A stretch of DNA of 64,000 nt from Paenibacillus aquistagni. GTDB lineage: Bacteria; Bacillota; Bacilli; Paenibacillales; Paenibacillaceae. Under the pieces are notes generated by a model, which saw only the letters and a list, made by a program, of their open reading frames with translations, had not been told where the DNA came from and did not search any database. A program made the position numbers and the translations under genes. Position 1 is the stretch's first letter; every line of letters starts with the position of its first letter. Of the stretch, positions 27,375 through 36,255 are shown piece after piece. Location: contig NZ_FXAZ01000001.1 in the NCBI RefSeq assembly GCF_900177815.1, forward strand, positions 62,001 through 126,000, written 5' to 3'.

Positions 27375-30300
27375 CTATTGGTCGTTCATTACGCGGTACA
27401 AAAGAATGGCAGCCTGCGCACGCGTGGTTGTGCCTGTCGGGTCAAATGTATTATTGCTCATGCCTTTGATGAACCCTTTGCTGACGGCGTACGCGACAGC
27501 AGCTTTTGCCTCGGAAGAGATGAGAGCCTCGTCTTTAAAGCCAGCTGTTGAGCTCGTTTGGGACAGGTCTGCTTTTAAGGCCTGTACAAGCATGACTACC
27601 ATCTTCTCGCGGGTAATTGGCTTGCGTGCTCCAGGCTCAGCGATCCGCTCTTCCCATGTCATGCCGTTATTCGTCATGCGATCAAGCAAAGTGGCGAATT
27701 CCGCTTGAGTAAGGATGTCGCTTGGCTTGAAGGTGTCAATACGGTCTTTGCCTCGAAGCAAACCATGTGCAGCAATGACCTCAATCTCATCCTTGGCCCA
27801 GTGCAGCACGATATCTCTGAACGTTCTTGCATGTTCTGCTGCGGTGTAGGTGCCAAACTGGGTGATTGCGAAGGTGATCGCCTGCTTGTTCTTTGCCTTT
27901 ATGCCTGCTTGATCATAATTCCAGACGCTGTTTTTCGCTTGGTCAAGATCAAGAGCATATAAGGCAGCCTTGCGAATATCCTTGGTGCGCACCGTCTGCT
28001 TCATGGTCATTTCCATTGAGGTGCTCTTTACATTTTCTGGACCACGGATAGTGATCATGGGAGAAGTGAAGGTTGTTTCGCCGCCATCTTTGCTGAACCC
28101 TTTCTCCTTGTGCTCTGCAAGGGATAGGACCAGCTCGAATCCATCTGTGCCAACAAGCGGCTTGATCGATTCAGATGGAAGCAAGAGACTGAATTCCGCA
28201 GCCGACAGCATCAGGCCTTTCTTCGACTCCAGCAGCTGTTCGACAGTAGATTTGTCCAGCCTGAAGGCAACTTCGCTGTACTCCTTAAAAGGAATATCGC
28301 TTATATCAAGCAGAACCTGCTTGACGGTGCTGTCTTGGAGCTGCTTTTTCACAGTCTCGGCATCGATGTTGAACACCGCTTTGACGATCTGGTCTTGCTT
28401 GGTCTCTACCAGCTTTCCTGCCTTCAAGGTCTTGCTGGAAGTATCCATACCAATAAATCCTCCTGGCCAAGAAGGCGAAGTCGGCGGCTCAGGCTCTGGG
28501 TTCGGAACGTTAGGCTTCTTCACATTGACGGTACCCGGCAGGACATGTTGGATTGGAATCTCCTCGCGATTTGCATTGTACAACCTTGCCTGACTGAGCT
28601 TGAAGTCGTATTTTCCTTCATGATCGCTCACGAAGGAGATTGTTGCGATGCTGCCGAAGTTAGGGACGGCGCCACCGCTTAAGCTCACGCTGTAATTCAA
28701 GGTTGTCATGCCATTCGGCTCCTCTTTGGTGTCTATGTCAATTTGAAGTGGGGTGCCTGGGAAGTGCTCTTGCTGATACGTAGCCATTGTAACGCTTGGC
28801 GACATCTGCAAGACAGTCAGCTTGCTGTCATAGGTGAGACTGAAGGATGCGGCGTATACCTCTTCGGTTACGGAATACTCGACCTTCACATCAAATGCCT
28901 CTCCTGTTTGCACATTTGCCTTGCTTACTGAGGCCGCCACCGCTTCAGGAATGAAGTGCTCTATTTGATGAGCTGGAGCTAATGTGCCGTTTAAAGCCGA
29001 ATCATATACAAACAGGTCATATTGGTTCATGCCTATGCCGAGCGGTACACGTACGGTAAATGTACCGTCTTCTTCAATAATGCCGTCATACTGTGCACCG
29101 TACATATCCAGTGCCGCTACGGCAATGTACGCGCTTATTGGAAGATCCGCAGGGAACAATTCCATCAGCAAATCCTTCGTAACCTTTCCACGAATAACAC
29201 CCATGCTTGGATCAAGCGGGTCAACGATCAGAGCTTCTTCATCCAATACGGACTCAGGTGCCTCGCGATCAATAATGAACGAGCCTGCCTGATTGTCAAG
29301 CTCTTCCTCATTGGCTACTGGTGTGAGACTATACAAGCCGTCAGGCAGCGGCGTCGACTGGCCGTTATTCAACACCGTGCCGTCCCATCCTTCTACACCA
29401 TAGAGGTTCGGATGATGTTCTTCCATGCTCGTATACATGGTGCCCATGAAGTCGCCGTATACGATGTCAGTTACACTCATCGACACCTTGTCTAGCGGTT
29501 TGTTGACGGCGAAGGTGACGTCAGTTGCCTGCTGCGGGGATTCGCCGTTAGGAGAGAACAGCATAGGCTCTACCTTCACATCTGTGATGGCATCGATTTC
29601 AAACGCTTGACCGATGTACAAGCTGACAGGCAAGCGCAGCAAATGCTGCGTCGTCGCTTCCGTCAAGGTAATGATCCCCTCGTAGATGCCTTCTGGGGCC
29701 TGTGTCGGCACTTCAACCTGCACGTTAAAGCTGGCTTCTCCATTGGCCGGCACGTCGATGGTGCTGTGATCGAATGACAGATGAATCCCATTGCCGGTGC
29801 CGCTCCAAGTGCTTGATATCGCATAGCTTTGCGCTGCTTGGGCGATATCCTTTACCTTAATGGTTTGGCTTCGTGTGCCTGATGGCACTAAGCCGAAGGA
29901 CACCCCGCCTGTCTCATACACGATGCTTGCTTTATCCTTTGTTGCGCTTGTGGAAGCTTGTACAAGCGCAATGGCCTGTGCTTTGATTGTCTCGTTCAGA
30001 TCGACACGCCCAGAGCCTTGTTCCGTAACCGAATAGACGCGCTGGCTGCGATCTTTAATAGGCACCGCATTGTTCATCAGCAATGCTTTAAGCTCTGATG
30101 TTTTAATCTTATGCTGATATTGTTCCAGCAGCAGGGCAGCCGCGCCTGCTATATGAGGAGCAGCCATGCTGGTCCCTTGAGAATCCTTGTACGCATTGCT
30201 GTAGTCCCCATTCCATGAAGGAACGGATGAACGGATGGCGACACCAGGTGCGGTAAGGTCGGGCTTGATGGTGTAGTCAGGGTAGATAGGGCCGCGGGAG

Positions 30301-31877
30301 CTGAAGTCAGCGAGGAGATCTTGCTCTTGAACGGTGTTGAACGCAATGGATGTTACTCCTTGCTCGATATTGTTTAAGAGGGCTAGACCCGCTTCTCTTG
30401 AAATAGTGTAAGTAGGCGCATATTGGCCTTCGGCGCCAAGCGTTGCTTTGAGCTCACCAGGCGCATTGTTGAAGATGATAAGTGCAGCAGCTCCAGCTTT
30501 GGCCGCGTTGACGGCCTTCTCTTGGAAGCTGATATCGCCGCGCATGACAAGAACGAGCTTCCCAGCAGCATCCAAGCTGCTGTAATCTTCAGGCTTGCCA
30601 AGGCTTGCATAGACTGCTTCTAAGGTCTTGCCTTGCTCCGTAATCTCAGGAGCGTATTCAGCCAGCTGCGCGTACAAGGTGTCGATGCCTGCTGAAGTGA
30701 AGGTAGGCGTGATCAGCGGAGGGGTGGAGGCGCCAACGGAGATTGGGATATGAGCTCCGCCAGGCGTGCTGACCGTCCCCGGTTCGGGTCCTTCGTTGCC
30801 TGCTGCCAGCACAACCGTAACGCCTGCCAGCATGGCATTGTTGACAGCTACCGAATCAGCAGTGAAGGCGTTGTTGAACTTTCCTCCCAGGGAAAGGTTG
30901 ATGACGTCCATCTTATCCGTTATCGATCGCTCGATAGCTGCGATAATATTCTCTGTTGATCCTCTACCATAAGGGCCAAGTACCCGGTATACATACAGAT
31001 CGGCTTCAGGTGCTACGCCTCTCACCCATCCAGTGGAGCCTGTCGGATCATCCGGATCGCCACGTCCAACGATGGTGCCGGATACATGGGTGCCATGAGT
31101 GGTCTGATATTCCGTTCCATCTGCTAATGGCGGCTTCGACGAATCGGGGAGGGTTTCCATTGGATTATCGTCATTATCCACGAAGTCCCAGCCGCCCTTA
31201 TAAGCACCTTGGAGGCTCGGATGATTCATATCGACGCCAGTATCCAATACGCCAACCTTAATGCCTTTGCCGGTGACATCAAGATCCCACAGCTTGTCCG
31301 CTCCAATATAGGGAGCGCTTTCATCCATGAGGGGCTTGAATACATATCCGTTGTCCACAGGCAGCGTCTTATATTCGAGATTCGGATAAACCGCTTTTAC
31401 ACTAGGAAGCCGGGTCAATCGATCAACTTCATTCGCGGGAATTACGACAGAGTAGCCATTGAATGCTTTGGTATACTCTCGATTAAAGCCAATATTCAAA
31501 TTGTTTTGCGCTTGTGTCTTGAATGCTAGATGCTCTAGGCGGATTTTGCGTTCTTGGTCAGCGGTGGAGGTTTTGCTTGTGGATGAATGGGATTGAAATA
31601 AGGCGATTGGCTCATGGCTTAACTCGACGATGACGGTGATGGGTTCATCGCTGTCTGATTGCAAGATGAAGTTGTTTGCAAGAGGTGATGGTGATGTGCT
31701 CGGCTGGCCGGGAATCTGAAGCTTGGGCGACAATCTAGAGGTTATCTTGGGTGATAAGGACTCCTTCGCTGCTTCTTCTTGGGCGTAAGCAGGAGTGATT
31801 GCCGGGAAGAGCATAGCGGCCAGCATGGCCAGTGAGAGTATTCCGGCTAGGGGTTTGCGTATCGTTTTTGAGTTCAA
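27375..31877 (-). CDS. Secreted subtilisin-like (S8) protease with PA, cohesin-like and SLH domains
   Basis: A 1500-residue cell-surface protease. The TTG start at 31877 has AAAGGAG 7 bases upstream and is followed at once by a signal peptide ending near AYA (residue 32). An I9-type propeptide region is about 75-170. The catalytic triad is D212 (VGVLDTGVD), H261 (THGTHVSGT) and S570 (GTSMAAPH), with oxyanion N361 (AAGNEG). A PA insertion is about 400-480. Fn3-like regions, a cohesin-like domain (about 1030-1170) and a Pro-rich linker follow. At the C terminus SLH repeats (FRDIVLHWAKDEIEVIAAHG; then FDPTGTTTRAQAAILLYR) anchor it to wall polymer. Domain order is seen; the cohesin call is by pattern. 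Confidence 0.92.
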   Translation of the reverse strand: MNSKTIRKPLAGILSLAMLAAMLFPAITPAYAQEEAAKESLSPKITSRLSPKLQIPGQPSTSPSPLANNFILQSDSDEPITVIVELSHEPIALFQSHSSTSKTSTADQERKIRLEHLAFKTQAQNNLNIGFNREYTKAFNGYSVVIPANEVDRLTRLPSVKAVYPNLEYKTLPVDNGYVFKPLMDESAPYIGADKLWDLDVTGKGIKVGVLDTGVDMNHPSLQGAYKGGWDFVDNDDNPMETLPDSSKPPLADGTEYQTTHGTHVSGTIVGRGDPDDPTGSTGWVRGVAPEADLYVYRVLGPYGRGSTENIIAAIERSITDKMDVINLSLGGKFNNAFTADSVAVNNAMLAGVTVVLAAGNEGPEPGTVSTPGGAHIPISVGASTPPLITPTFTSAGIDTLYAQLAEYAPEITEQGKTLEAVYASLGKPEDYSSLDAAGKLVLVMRGDISFQEKAVNAAKAGAAALIIFNNAPGELKATLGAEGQYAPTYTISREAGLALLNNIEQGVTSIAFNTVQEQDLLADFSSRGPIYPDYTIKPDLTAPGVAIRSSVPSWNGDYSNAYKDSQGTSMAAPHIAGAAALLLEQYQHKIKTSELKALLMNNAVPIKDRSQRVYSVTEQGSGRVDLNETIKAQAIALVQASTSATKDKASIVYETGGVSFGLVPSGTRSQTIKVKDIAQAAQSYAISSTWSGTGNGIHLSFDHSTIDVPANGEASFNVQVEVPTQAPEGIYEGIITLTEATTQHLLRLPVSLYIGQAFEIDAITDVKVEPMLFSPNGESPQQATDVTFAVNKPLDKVSMSVTDIVYGDFMGTMYTSMEEHHPNLYGVEGWDGTVLNNGQSTPLPDGLYSLTPVANEEELDNQAGSFIIDREAPESVLDEEALIVDPLDPSMGVIRGKVTKDLLMELFPADLPISAYIAVAALDMYGAQYDGIIEEDGTFTVRVPLGIGMNQYDLFVYDSALNGTLAPAHQIEHFIPEAVAASVSKANVQTGEAFDVKVEYSVTEEVYAASFSLTYDSKLTVLQMSPSVTMATYQQEHFPGTPLQIDIDTKEEPNGMTTLNYSVSLSGGAVPNFGSIATISFVSDHEGKYDFKLSQARLYNANREEIPIQHVLPGTVNVKKPNVPNPEPEPPTSPSWPGGFIGMDTSSKTLKAGKLVETKQDQIVKAVFNIDAETVKKQLQDSTVKQVLLDISDIPFKEYSEVAFRLDKSTVEQLLESKKGLMLSAAEFSLLLPSESIKPLVGTDGFELVLSLAEHKEKGFSKDGGETTFTSPMITIRGPENVKSTSMEMTMKQTVRTKDIRKAALYALDLDQAKNSVWNYDQAGIKAKNKQAITFAITQFGTYTAAEHARTFRDIVLHWAKDEIEVIAAHGLLRGKDRIDTFKPSDILTQAEFATLLDRMTNNGMTWEERIAEPGARKPITREKMVVMLVQALKADLSQTSSTAGFKDEALISSEAKAAVAYAVSKGFIKGMSNNTFDPTGTTTRAQAAILLYRVMNDQ

Positions 31878-32470
31878 GCGGTGGTCTCCTTTCGGGATAT
31901 GATGCTGTGCTTCATCATCGGTGCGAACGAAGTGCAGGCAGCCCTCCTTTAGGAAAAAAATATAAATTCCATATGTTGCCATTAAGGCTAAGCATATTGT
32001 AGCGTACTGCTACTGCATAATCATGAGCATTATGTCCTATGAACAGTGGTCAAATTTAAGCTGCAATTGAAGGTGAATAACGCACAAATTTTCCATTTCA
32101 TTTGAATTCAGCCTCATGCCATCAGCAGCTCCTGATTATGTTGAAAGATGCCACAATCCCCTGCATTACTGCGAAAAAACGCATCCTAACCATTTATTTC
32201 AGATCAGGACTTGCAAGGGGCGCTCCTTTTAATTTCAAGTACAGGGCCTTAATGGGTGTGAGAAAGCTCAAGATATATCAAATGCTGTCAAAAAACAGGT
32301 GAAATATCCACTAAAGTCCCGTATTTAATGTTCGAATCGCTTATGAAAGATGCCGCTTTGCGCTCAGTCAGGGTATAAGGAACTATTTTGAAAAATAAAT
32401 AAAACAAATGTAAGGAAGTCACGTCTATAAAGCATAGGCAATGAATTCCATGGAAAAGTGAGGGATATGA
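31878..32470. other. 593-base intergenic region between divergent SLH genes
   Basis: It must hold promoters for both surface-protein genes. I see no T-box, riboswitch or terminator. The plus-strand copy of a 15-base motif (GAACAGTGGTCAAAT, 32041-32055) is the reverse complement of a motif upstream of oppA. On the minus strand it contains TTGACC, which may be the protease -35. The sequence is AT-rich with several poly-A tracts before the plus-strand gene. Confidence 0.45.
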
Positions 32471-35400
32471 GTGGTAAAAAAGACCTTTATAACCTTGCTG
32501 GTTTCTTTATTTATGATTGAAGGCTCAATAGTCGCGGGGGCTGCTGCTGATCCTACCGTGCAAGCAGGCAGTGAACGCGTAGCAGCGCCAGGTTCCTTAG
32601 ACGCGTCATTTCAAGACACTCAGCAAAACAGTTATCGTGCGCCTAAAATTATTTCCTTTGAGCCAGGCCATCAGTCGACCCTAACGAAGGTGGATCAGCC
32701 TGTACTTCGGTTTACGTTTGACGAAGAGGTGGATAAAGGAAGCGGCGATCTGATTGTCTATGAGGCTTCAAGTCACAAAGAAGTATGGCGGAGCTCGGTA
32801 AAGGACCGCAATGTGACGCTGTCCGATGATGACAGGACGGTTAATTGGAAGCTTGGTACGCGCTTGGCGTGGGAAAGCTCTTATTATGTGACAATCGGCT
32901 ACGGGACCTTTAAAGGAGAGCGGGGAGATTTCGTCGGGCAATATGGTCCAGATGCATGGCTGTTTAAAACATCTGTGGATGCTTCCGCTCCATATGCTGT
33001 GTCGTACTCGCCAGCAGCGGGCCAGCGCGACATAACCGTAGGCAGCAGCTTATCGATTACCTTTAATGAACCCGTATGGGCGCACGAGGGTTACATTACA
33101 ATAAAGTCCATTACGCGTGATACAGTTCTAGAGAAGCTCCCTGTTACCTCTTCGCGTGTTACAGGCGAAGGGACGAAGACCATTAAGATCAATCCGAGTA
33201 AGGACTTCCAGCTGAATGAGCAGATTGCTATTATCGTGGATAAAGGGGCGTTCCGCGATAAGGATAAGCATCTGTTTCGCGGGATTGCGGAAGGGGATAA
33301 CTGGCGCTTTACAACCAAAGCATTATCAGCAGACACGACACCTCCTGTTATTCAGTCCTATCGCATGATCAACAGTGAGACGATAAAGCTTACCTATAAT
33401 GAAGCCTTGAATACGAACGCAGTTCCTCCTAAGAGCGCTTATCGTGTGCTCGTAAATGGCGAGGAGCGTACGATCAGCCGCGTATCCGTTAAAGACAACG
33501 CGGTAGAAGTAAAACTTAGCAGCGGTGTTGCTGCAGGTCAGGTAATTGTTCTTGCTTATGCTCCATCAAGCCAAGAAAGCGGTGTGGAGGATCGAGCAGG
33601 CAATCGTGCCAGTGATATTGGAGCCGTGCTCATTGAGAATGGTCAGGACACGACTGCTCCCAAGATGACAAATGCGGTGTTGTCAGGCTCAACACTTAAG
33701 CTTACATTCAGCGAGGCTCTTGAACAGGTGTCTTCGAATGCTGCTTCTCAGTTCAAAGTCACCTCTGATAACCGCGCCGTGTCCGTAAGACGCATCGAGC
33801 AGAGTTCCTCTAATACGATAACGCTAACCTTGCAGTCCTCTGTTTCCAACGGCCAGGTGGCGAAGCTGTCTTACACGCCAGGTTCTTATCCGCTTAAGGA
33901 TAAAGCAGGCAACCCGCTGTCTGCGATAAAAGAGCAGCTCGTCCAGAACCTGCAGGATACTAAGGCGCCTACACTTGAGACGACCTCGGTCAAGGGCAAT
34001 CTGCTCACACTGACATACAATGAGCTTCTTGATCCCGACGATGTTCCGATGAAGAGTCATTATTCCGTGCTTGTAAACGATATCGCACGATATGTAGATC
34101 GAGTGCAGGTATTGAATCACACCGTCGTTCTAACATTAAGTGCGGGCGTTAAAGACGGAGATAAAGTAAAAGTGTCCTATGTGCCTGGGGAACCGAGGAT
34201 TCGCGATCTGGCGGGCAATGCGGCAGGCGGTTTTTCCTATAAGAACGTCACCGATGCTTCGGATCATACAGCGCCAACACTGAAGTCGGGTATCGTGAAA
34301 GGCAGTGTTGTCACCCTTGTATTCTCTGAGAAGCTAGATGTGAGCAGCATGCCAGCTTCCAATCAATTTTATGTGTATGATTCCAATGTTCTTCGTAGCG
34401 TGAACAGGATCAGCATGCAGCAGGCTACTGTTACGTTGGTGCTTGATAAGCCTGTGAGTGCTGCTGCGAATGTATCCTTAACTTATGTGCCTGGCAATAC
34501 GCCGCTGCAGGATGCCAACGGCAACAAGGTAGCAGCCTTTGGGAATGCAGCGTTATCTAATCAGACCGATCAAGCATCGGGTAGACCGGAATATGTCGTT
34601 CAAGCGCCATATGATGCTTTTTTGGATGCCAACCTTTACTTGCTTCAATCTGAAGCCGCATCCACCTCAAGCGAGCGATCCCGATATGGCGAATCGATCA
34701 AAAAGTATACGGTATCTGAGAGCAAATTACGAGACGCGCTGCAGTACGCAGTTCGCTTCAGCCAAGACCATCATCTTGCTTTTGAGGTTCCAGTTAGCGA
34801 GAAAGCAGCAATGGTTGCTGTACCGCTTCAAGTGCTAGAGGAGATTCATGCAAAGGAAAAAGACGCAAAGTTCTCGGTGCGCTATGGTCATATTTTATAC
34901 ACGCTGCCGATTGATAAGCTGAATATAAGTCAGATCAAGCGTCAGTTCGGCTACTCGTCTTCCATCTACATTCAGCTTCAGATTGAAGAAGCCGCCAAGC
35001 AGGCAGGCACGATGTTAGGCGCCATAGAGGACAGCGGCGCTCTGCTGAAGGTGCTGCCGATTGATTTTTATCTTTCGGCTTATGCGGCTCAATCCGCCAC
35101 TCATGCGCTTCAAGTTCCGATGGAGGCGAGAGTGAAGACGATGGGAACAGTTAGCAGTCAGCGGACGACGATGATCCGATATGATCGATCCCAGCAGCGG
35201 CTGCAGTACATCCCGAACAGGATGAAGCATAATGGAGGCTTATCCGTGCTTCATTTCTATCCTATGGATCATGAAGTGTTTGCTGCCGTTGAGCGGAGCA
35301 AGAGCTTTAGCGATATTCGAGCACACTGGGCACAGGCGTCCATTGCACATCTAGCGAATAAGTTTATTATAGAAGGTGTCAGCAGCAGTCGATTTGCGCC

Positions 35401-35863
35401 GAACGCCTCTGTAACAAGGGGGCAATTTGCCGTATTGCTTGCACGCTCCTTTGGACTCGAAGCGAATGCAAGCGATGCAAATGCCTTTTCGGATGTAGGC
35501 TCTTCCCATCCGATGGCAGCCTATATTGGCGCTGCTGCGAAGGCAGGCATCATCGGCGGCTATGAGAATGGCACGTTCCGGCCGAATCAGAATATTACGC
35601 GCGAGCAGATGGCCGTAATGCTTGTTCGAGCCATGGATGTTGTGAAGCGGGATACCTCTTACAACAGCAGTGTGCTTCAGGGCTTCAAGGATCGAGGCCG
35701 CATCTCCTCTTATGCGAAAGAGGCGGTGATTCGCTCGGTGTCTTCGGGCCTCATTGCAGGCGTTACCGCGAATACATTCGACCCGCAAGGAGCCGCCACG
35801 CGCGCTCAAGCGGCAGTCATGCTTGAGAGGCTGCTCGTTCAGGTGAATTATTTGACAAAATGA
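32471..35863 (+). CDS. S-layer-homology surface protein with Ig-like and SwmB-like repeats
   Basis: A 1130-residue secreted protein, with GTG start at 32471 after AGGG. The signal peptide (about 1-25, ending AGAAA) is followed by two Big_5-type Ig domains (about 58-170 and 172-285, e.g. SLSITFNEPVW). Four tandem SwmB-like repeats of about 100 residues (288-695) each start D-T-x-A/P-P and include LTYNEAL and a final D-x-A-GN calcium-like loop. After a region of about 250 residues without a recognised fold, three SLH motifs (about 945-1120) bind cell-wall polymer. It is probably an S-layer-associated adhesin or structural protein. It is divergent from the SLH protease. Confidence 0.9.
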   Translation: MVKKTFITLLVSLFMIEGSIVAGAAADPTVQAGSERVAAPGSLDASFQDTQQNSYRAPKIISFEPGHQSTLTKVDQPVLRFTFDEEVDKGSGDLIVYEASSHKEVWRSSVKDRNVTLSDDDRTVNWKLGTRLAWESSYYVTIGYGTFKGERGDFVGQYGPDAWLFKTSVDASAPYAVSYSPAAGQRDITVGSSLSITFNEPVWAHEGYITIKSITRDTVLEKLPVTSSRVTGEGTKTIKINPSKDFQLNEQIAIIVDKGAFRDKDKHLFRGIAEGDNWRFTTKALSADTTPPVIQSYRMINSETIKLTYNEALNTNAVPPKSAYRVLVNGEERTISRVSVKDNAVEVKLSSGVAAGQVIVLAYAPSSQESGVEDRAGNRASDIGAVLIENGQDTTAPKMTNAVLSGSTLKLTFSEALEQVSSNAASQFKVTSDNRAVSVRRIEQSSSNTITLTLQSSVSNGQVAKLSYTPGSYPLKDKAGNPLSAIKEQLVQNLQDTKAPTLETTSVKGNLLTLTYNELLDPDDVPMKSHYSVLVNDIARYVDRVQVLNHTVVLTLSAGVKDGDKVKVSYVPGEPRIRDLAGNAAGGFSYKNVTDASDHTAPTLKSGIVKGSVVTLVFSEKLDVSSMPASNQFYVYDSNVLRSVNRISMQQATVTLVLDKPVSAAANVSLTYVPGNTPLQDANGNKVAAFGNAALSNQTDQASGRPEYVVQAPYDAFLDANLYLLQSEAASTSSERSRYGESIKKYTVSESKLRDALQYAVRFSQDHHLAFEVPVSEKAAMVAVPLQVLEEIHAKEKDAKFSVRYGHILYTLPIDKLNISQIKRQFGYSSSIYIQLQIEEAAKQAGTMLGAIEDSGALLKVLPIDFYLSAYAAQSATHALQVPMEARVKTMGTVSSQRTTMIRYDRSQQRLQYIPNRMKHNGGLSVLHFYPMDHEVFAAVERSKSFSDIRAHWAQASIAHLANKFIIEGVSSSRFAPNASVTRGQFAVLLARSFGLEANASDANAFSDVGSSHPMAAYIGAAAKAGIIGGYENGTFRPNQNITREQMAVMLVRAMDVVKRDTSYNSSVLQGFKDRGRISSYAKEAVIRSVSSGLIAGVTANTFDPQGAATRAQAAVMLERLLVQVNYLTK
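33335..34570 (+). repeat. Four tandem repeats (about 100 codons each) encoding SwmB-like domains
   Basis: Four consecutive protein repeats start at DTTPPVIQ, DTTAPKMT, DTKAPTLE and DHTAPTLK. Each ends with a D-x-A-GN or DANGN loop about 80 residues on. The DNA copies have diverged, so this is an old duplication. Confidence 0.8.
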
Positions 35864-35880
35864 GCGCGGTAAAATATACT
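35852..35880 (+). promoter_or_regulatory. Sigma-A promoter of the alaS T-box transcript
   Basis: TTGACA (35852-35857), exactly 17 bases, TATACT (35875-35880). The -35 lies inside the last codons of the SLH gene. Transcription would start near 35887. Confidence 0.85.
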
Positions 35881-35904
35881 TTTGATGAATTAATGGTATA
35901 GGTT

Positions 35905-36228
35905 TGAACAATGAAAAACGTTGAAGAAACCGAAGTAAACAGAAGCCCTTGGACCAGAGAAAGAATTACAGTGCAGCGTGAGAGAAGATTAGCGATGCAG
36001 CGTCTTGCTTCATTAGCTAATAGAGCCTTTTGCCACTGCCAGGCTGAAATAATTCTTGCCATGAAGAACTGTTGAAAGCTAGTTTCAGAGTGTGAAAGGA
36101 CTTCACCGGGTCGTTCCGTTATCGACGCTCAAGGAGATCGTGCGCTGTCTACACAGATAGGCGCGATAACCAGGGTGGTACCGCGATGCTCATCGTCCCT
36201 GTATTTTACAGGGGCGTTTTTTATTTTT
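35905..36228 (+). ncRNA. T-box leader of alaS (Ala specifier)
   Basis: The leader has an AGTA element (ACCGAAGTAAAC, near 35930), a long Stem I, and a specifier region TTGAAAGCTAGTTTCAGAG with GCT (Ala) at 36078-36080. The canonical T-box core AGGGTGGTACCGCG is at 36172-36185. Its TGGT pairs with a tRNA 3' end having A73, as tRNA-Ala does. A terminator follows. Uncharged tRNA-Ala would induce alaS. Confidence 0.9.
36194..36228 (+). terminator. T-box terminator hairpin before alaS
   Basis: CGTCCCTGTA / TACAGGGGCG with a TTT loop (one G-U pair), followed by TTTTTTATTTTT. Confidence 0.9.
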
Positions 36229-36255
36229 ATAGAACATGTTCAGGAGGAATCTTTG

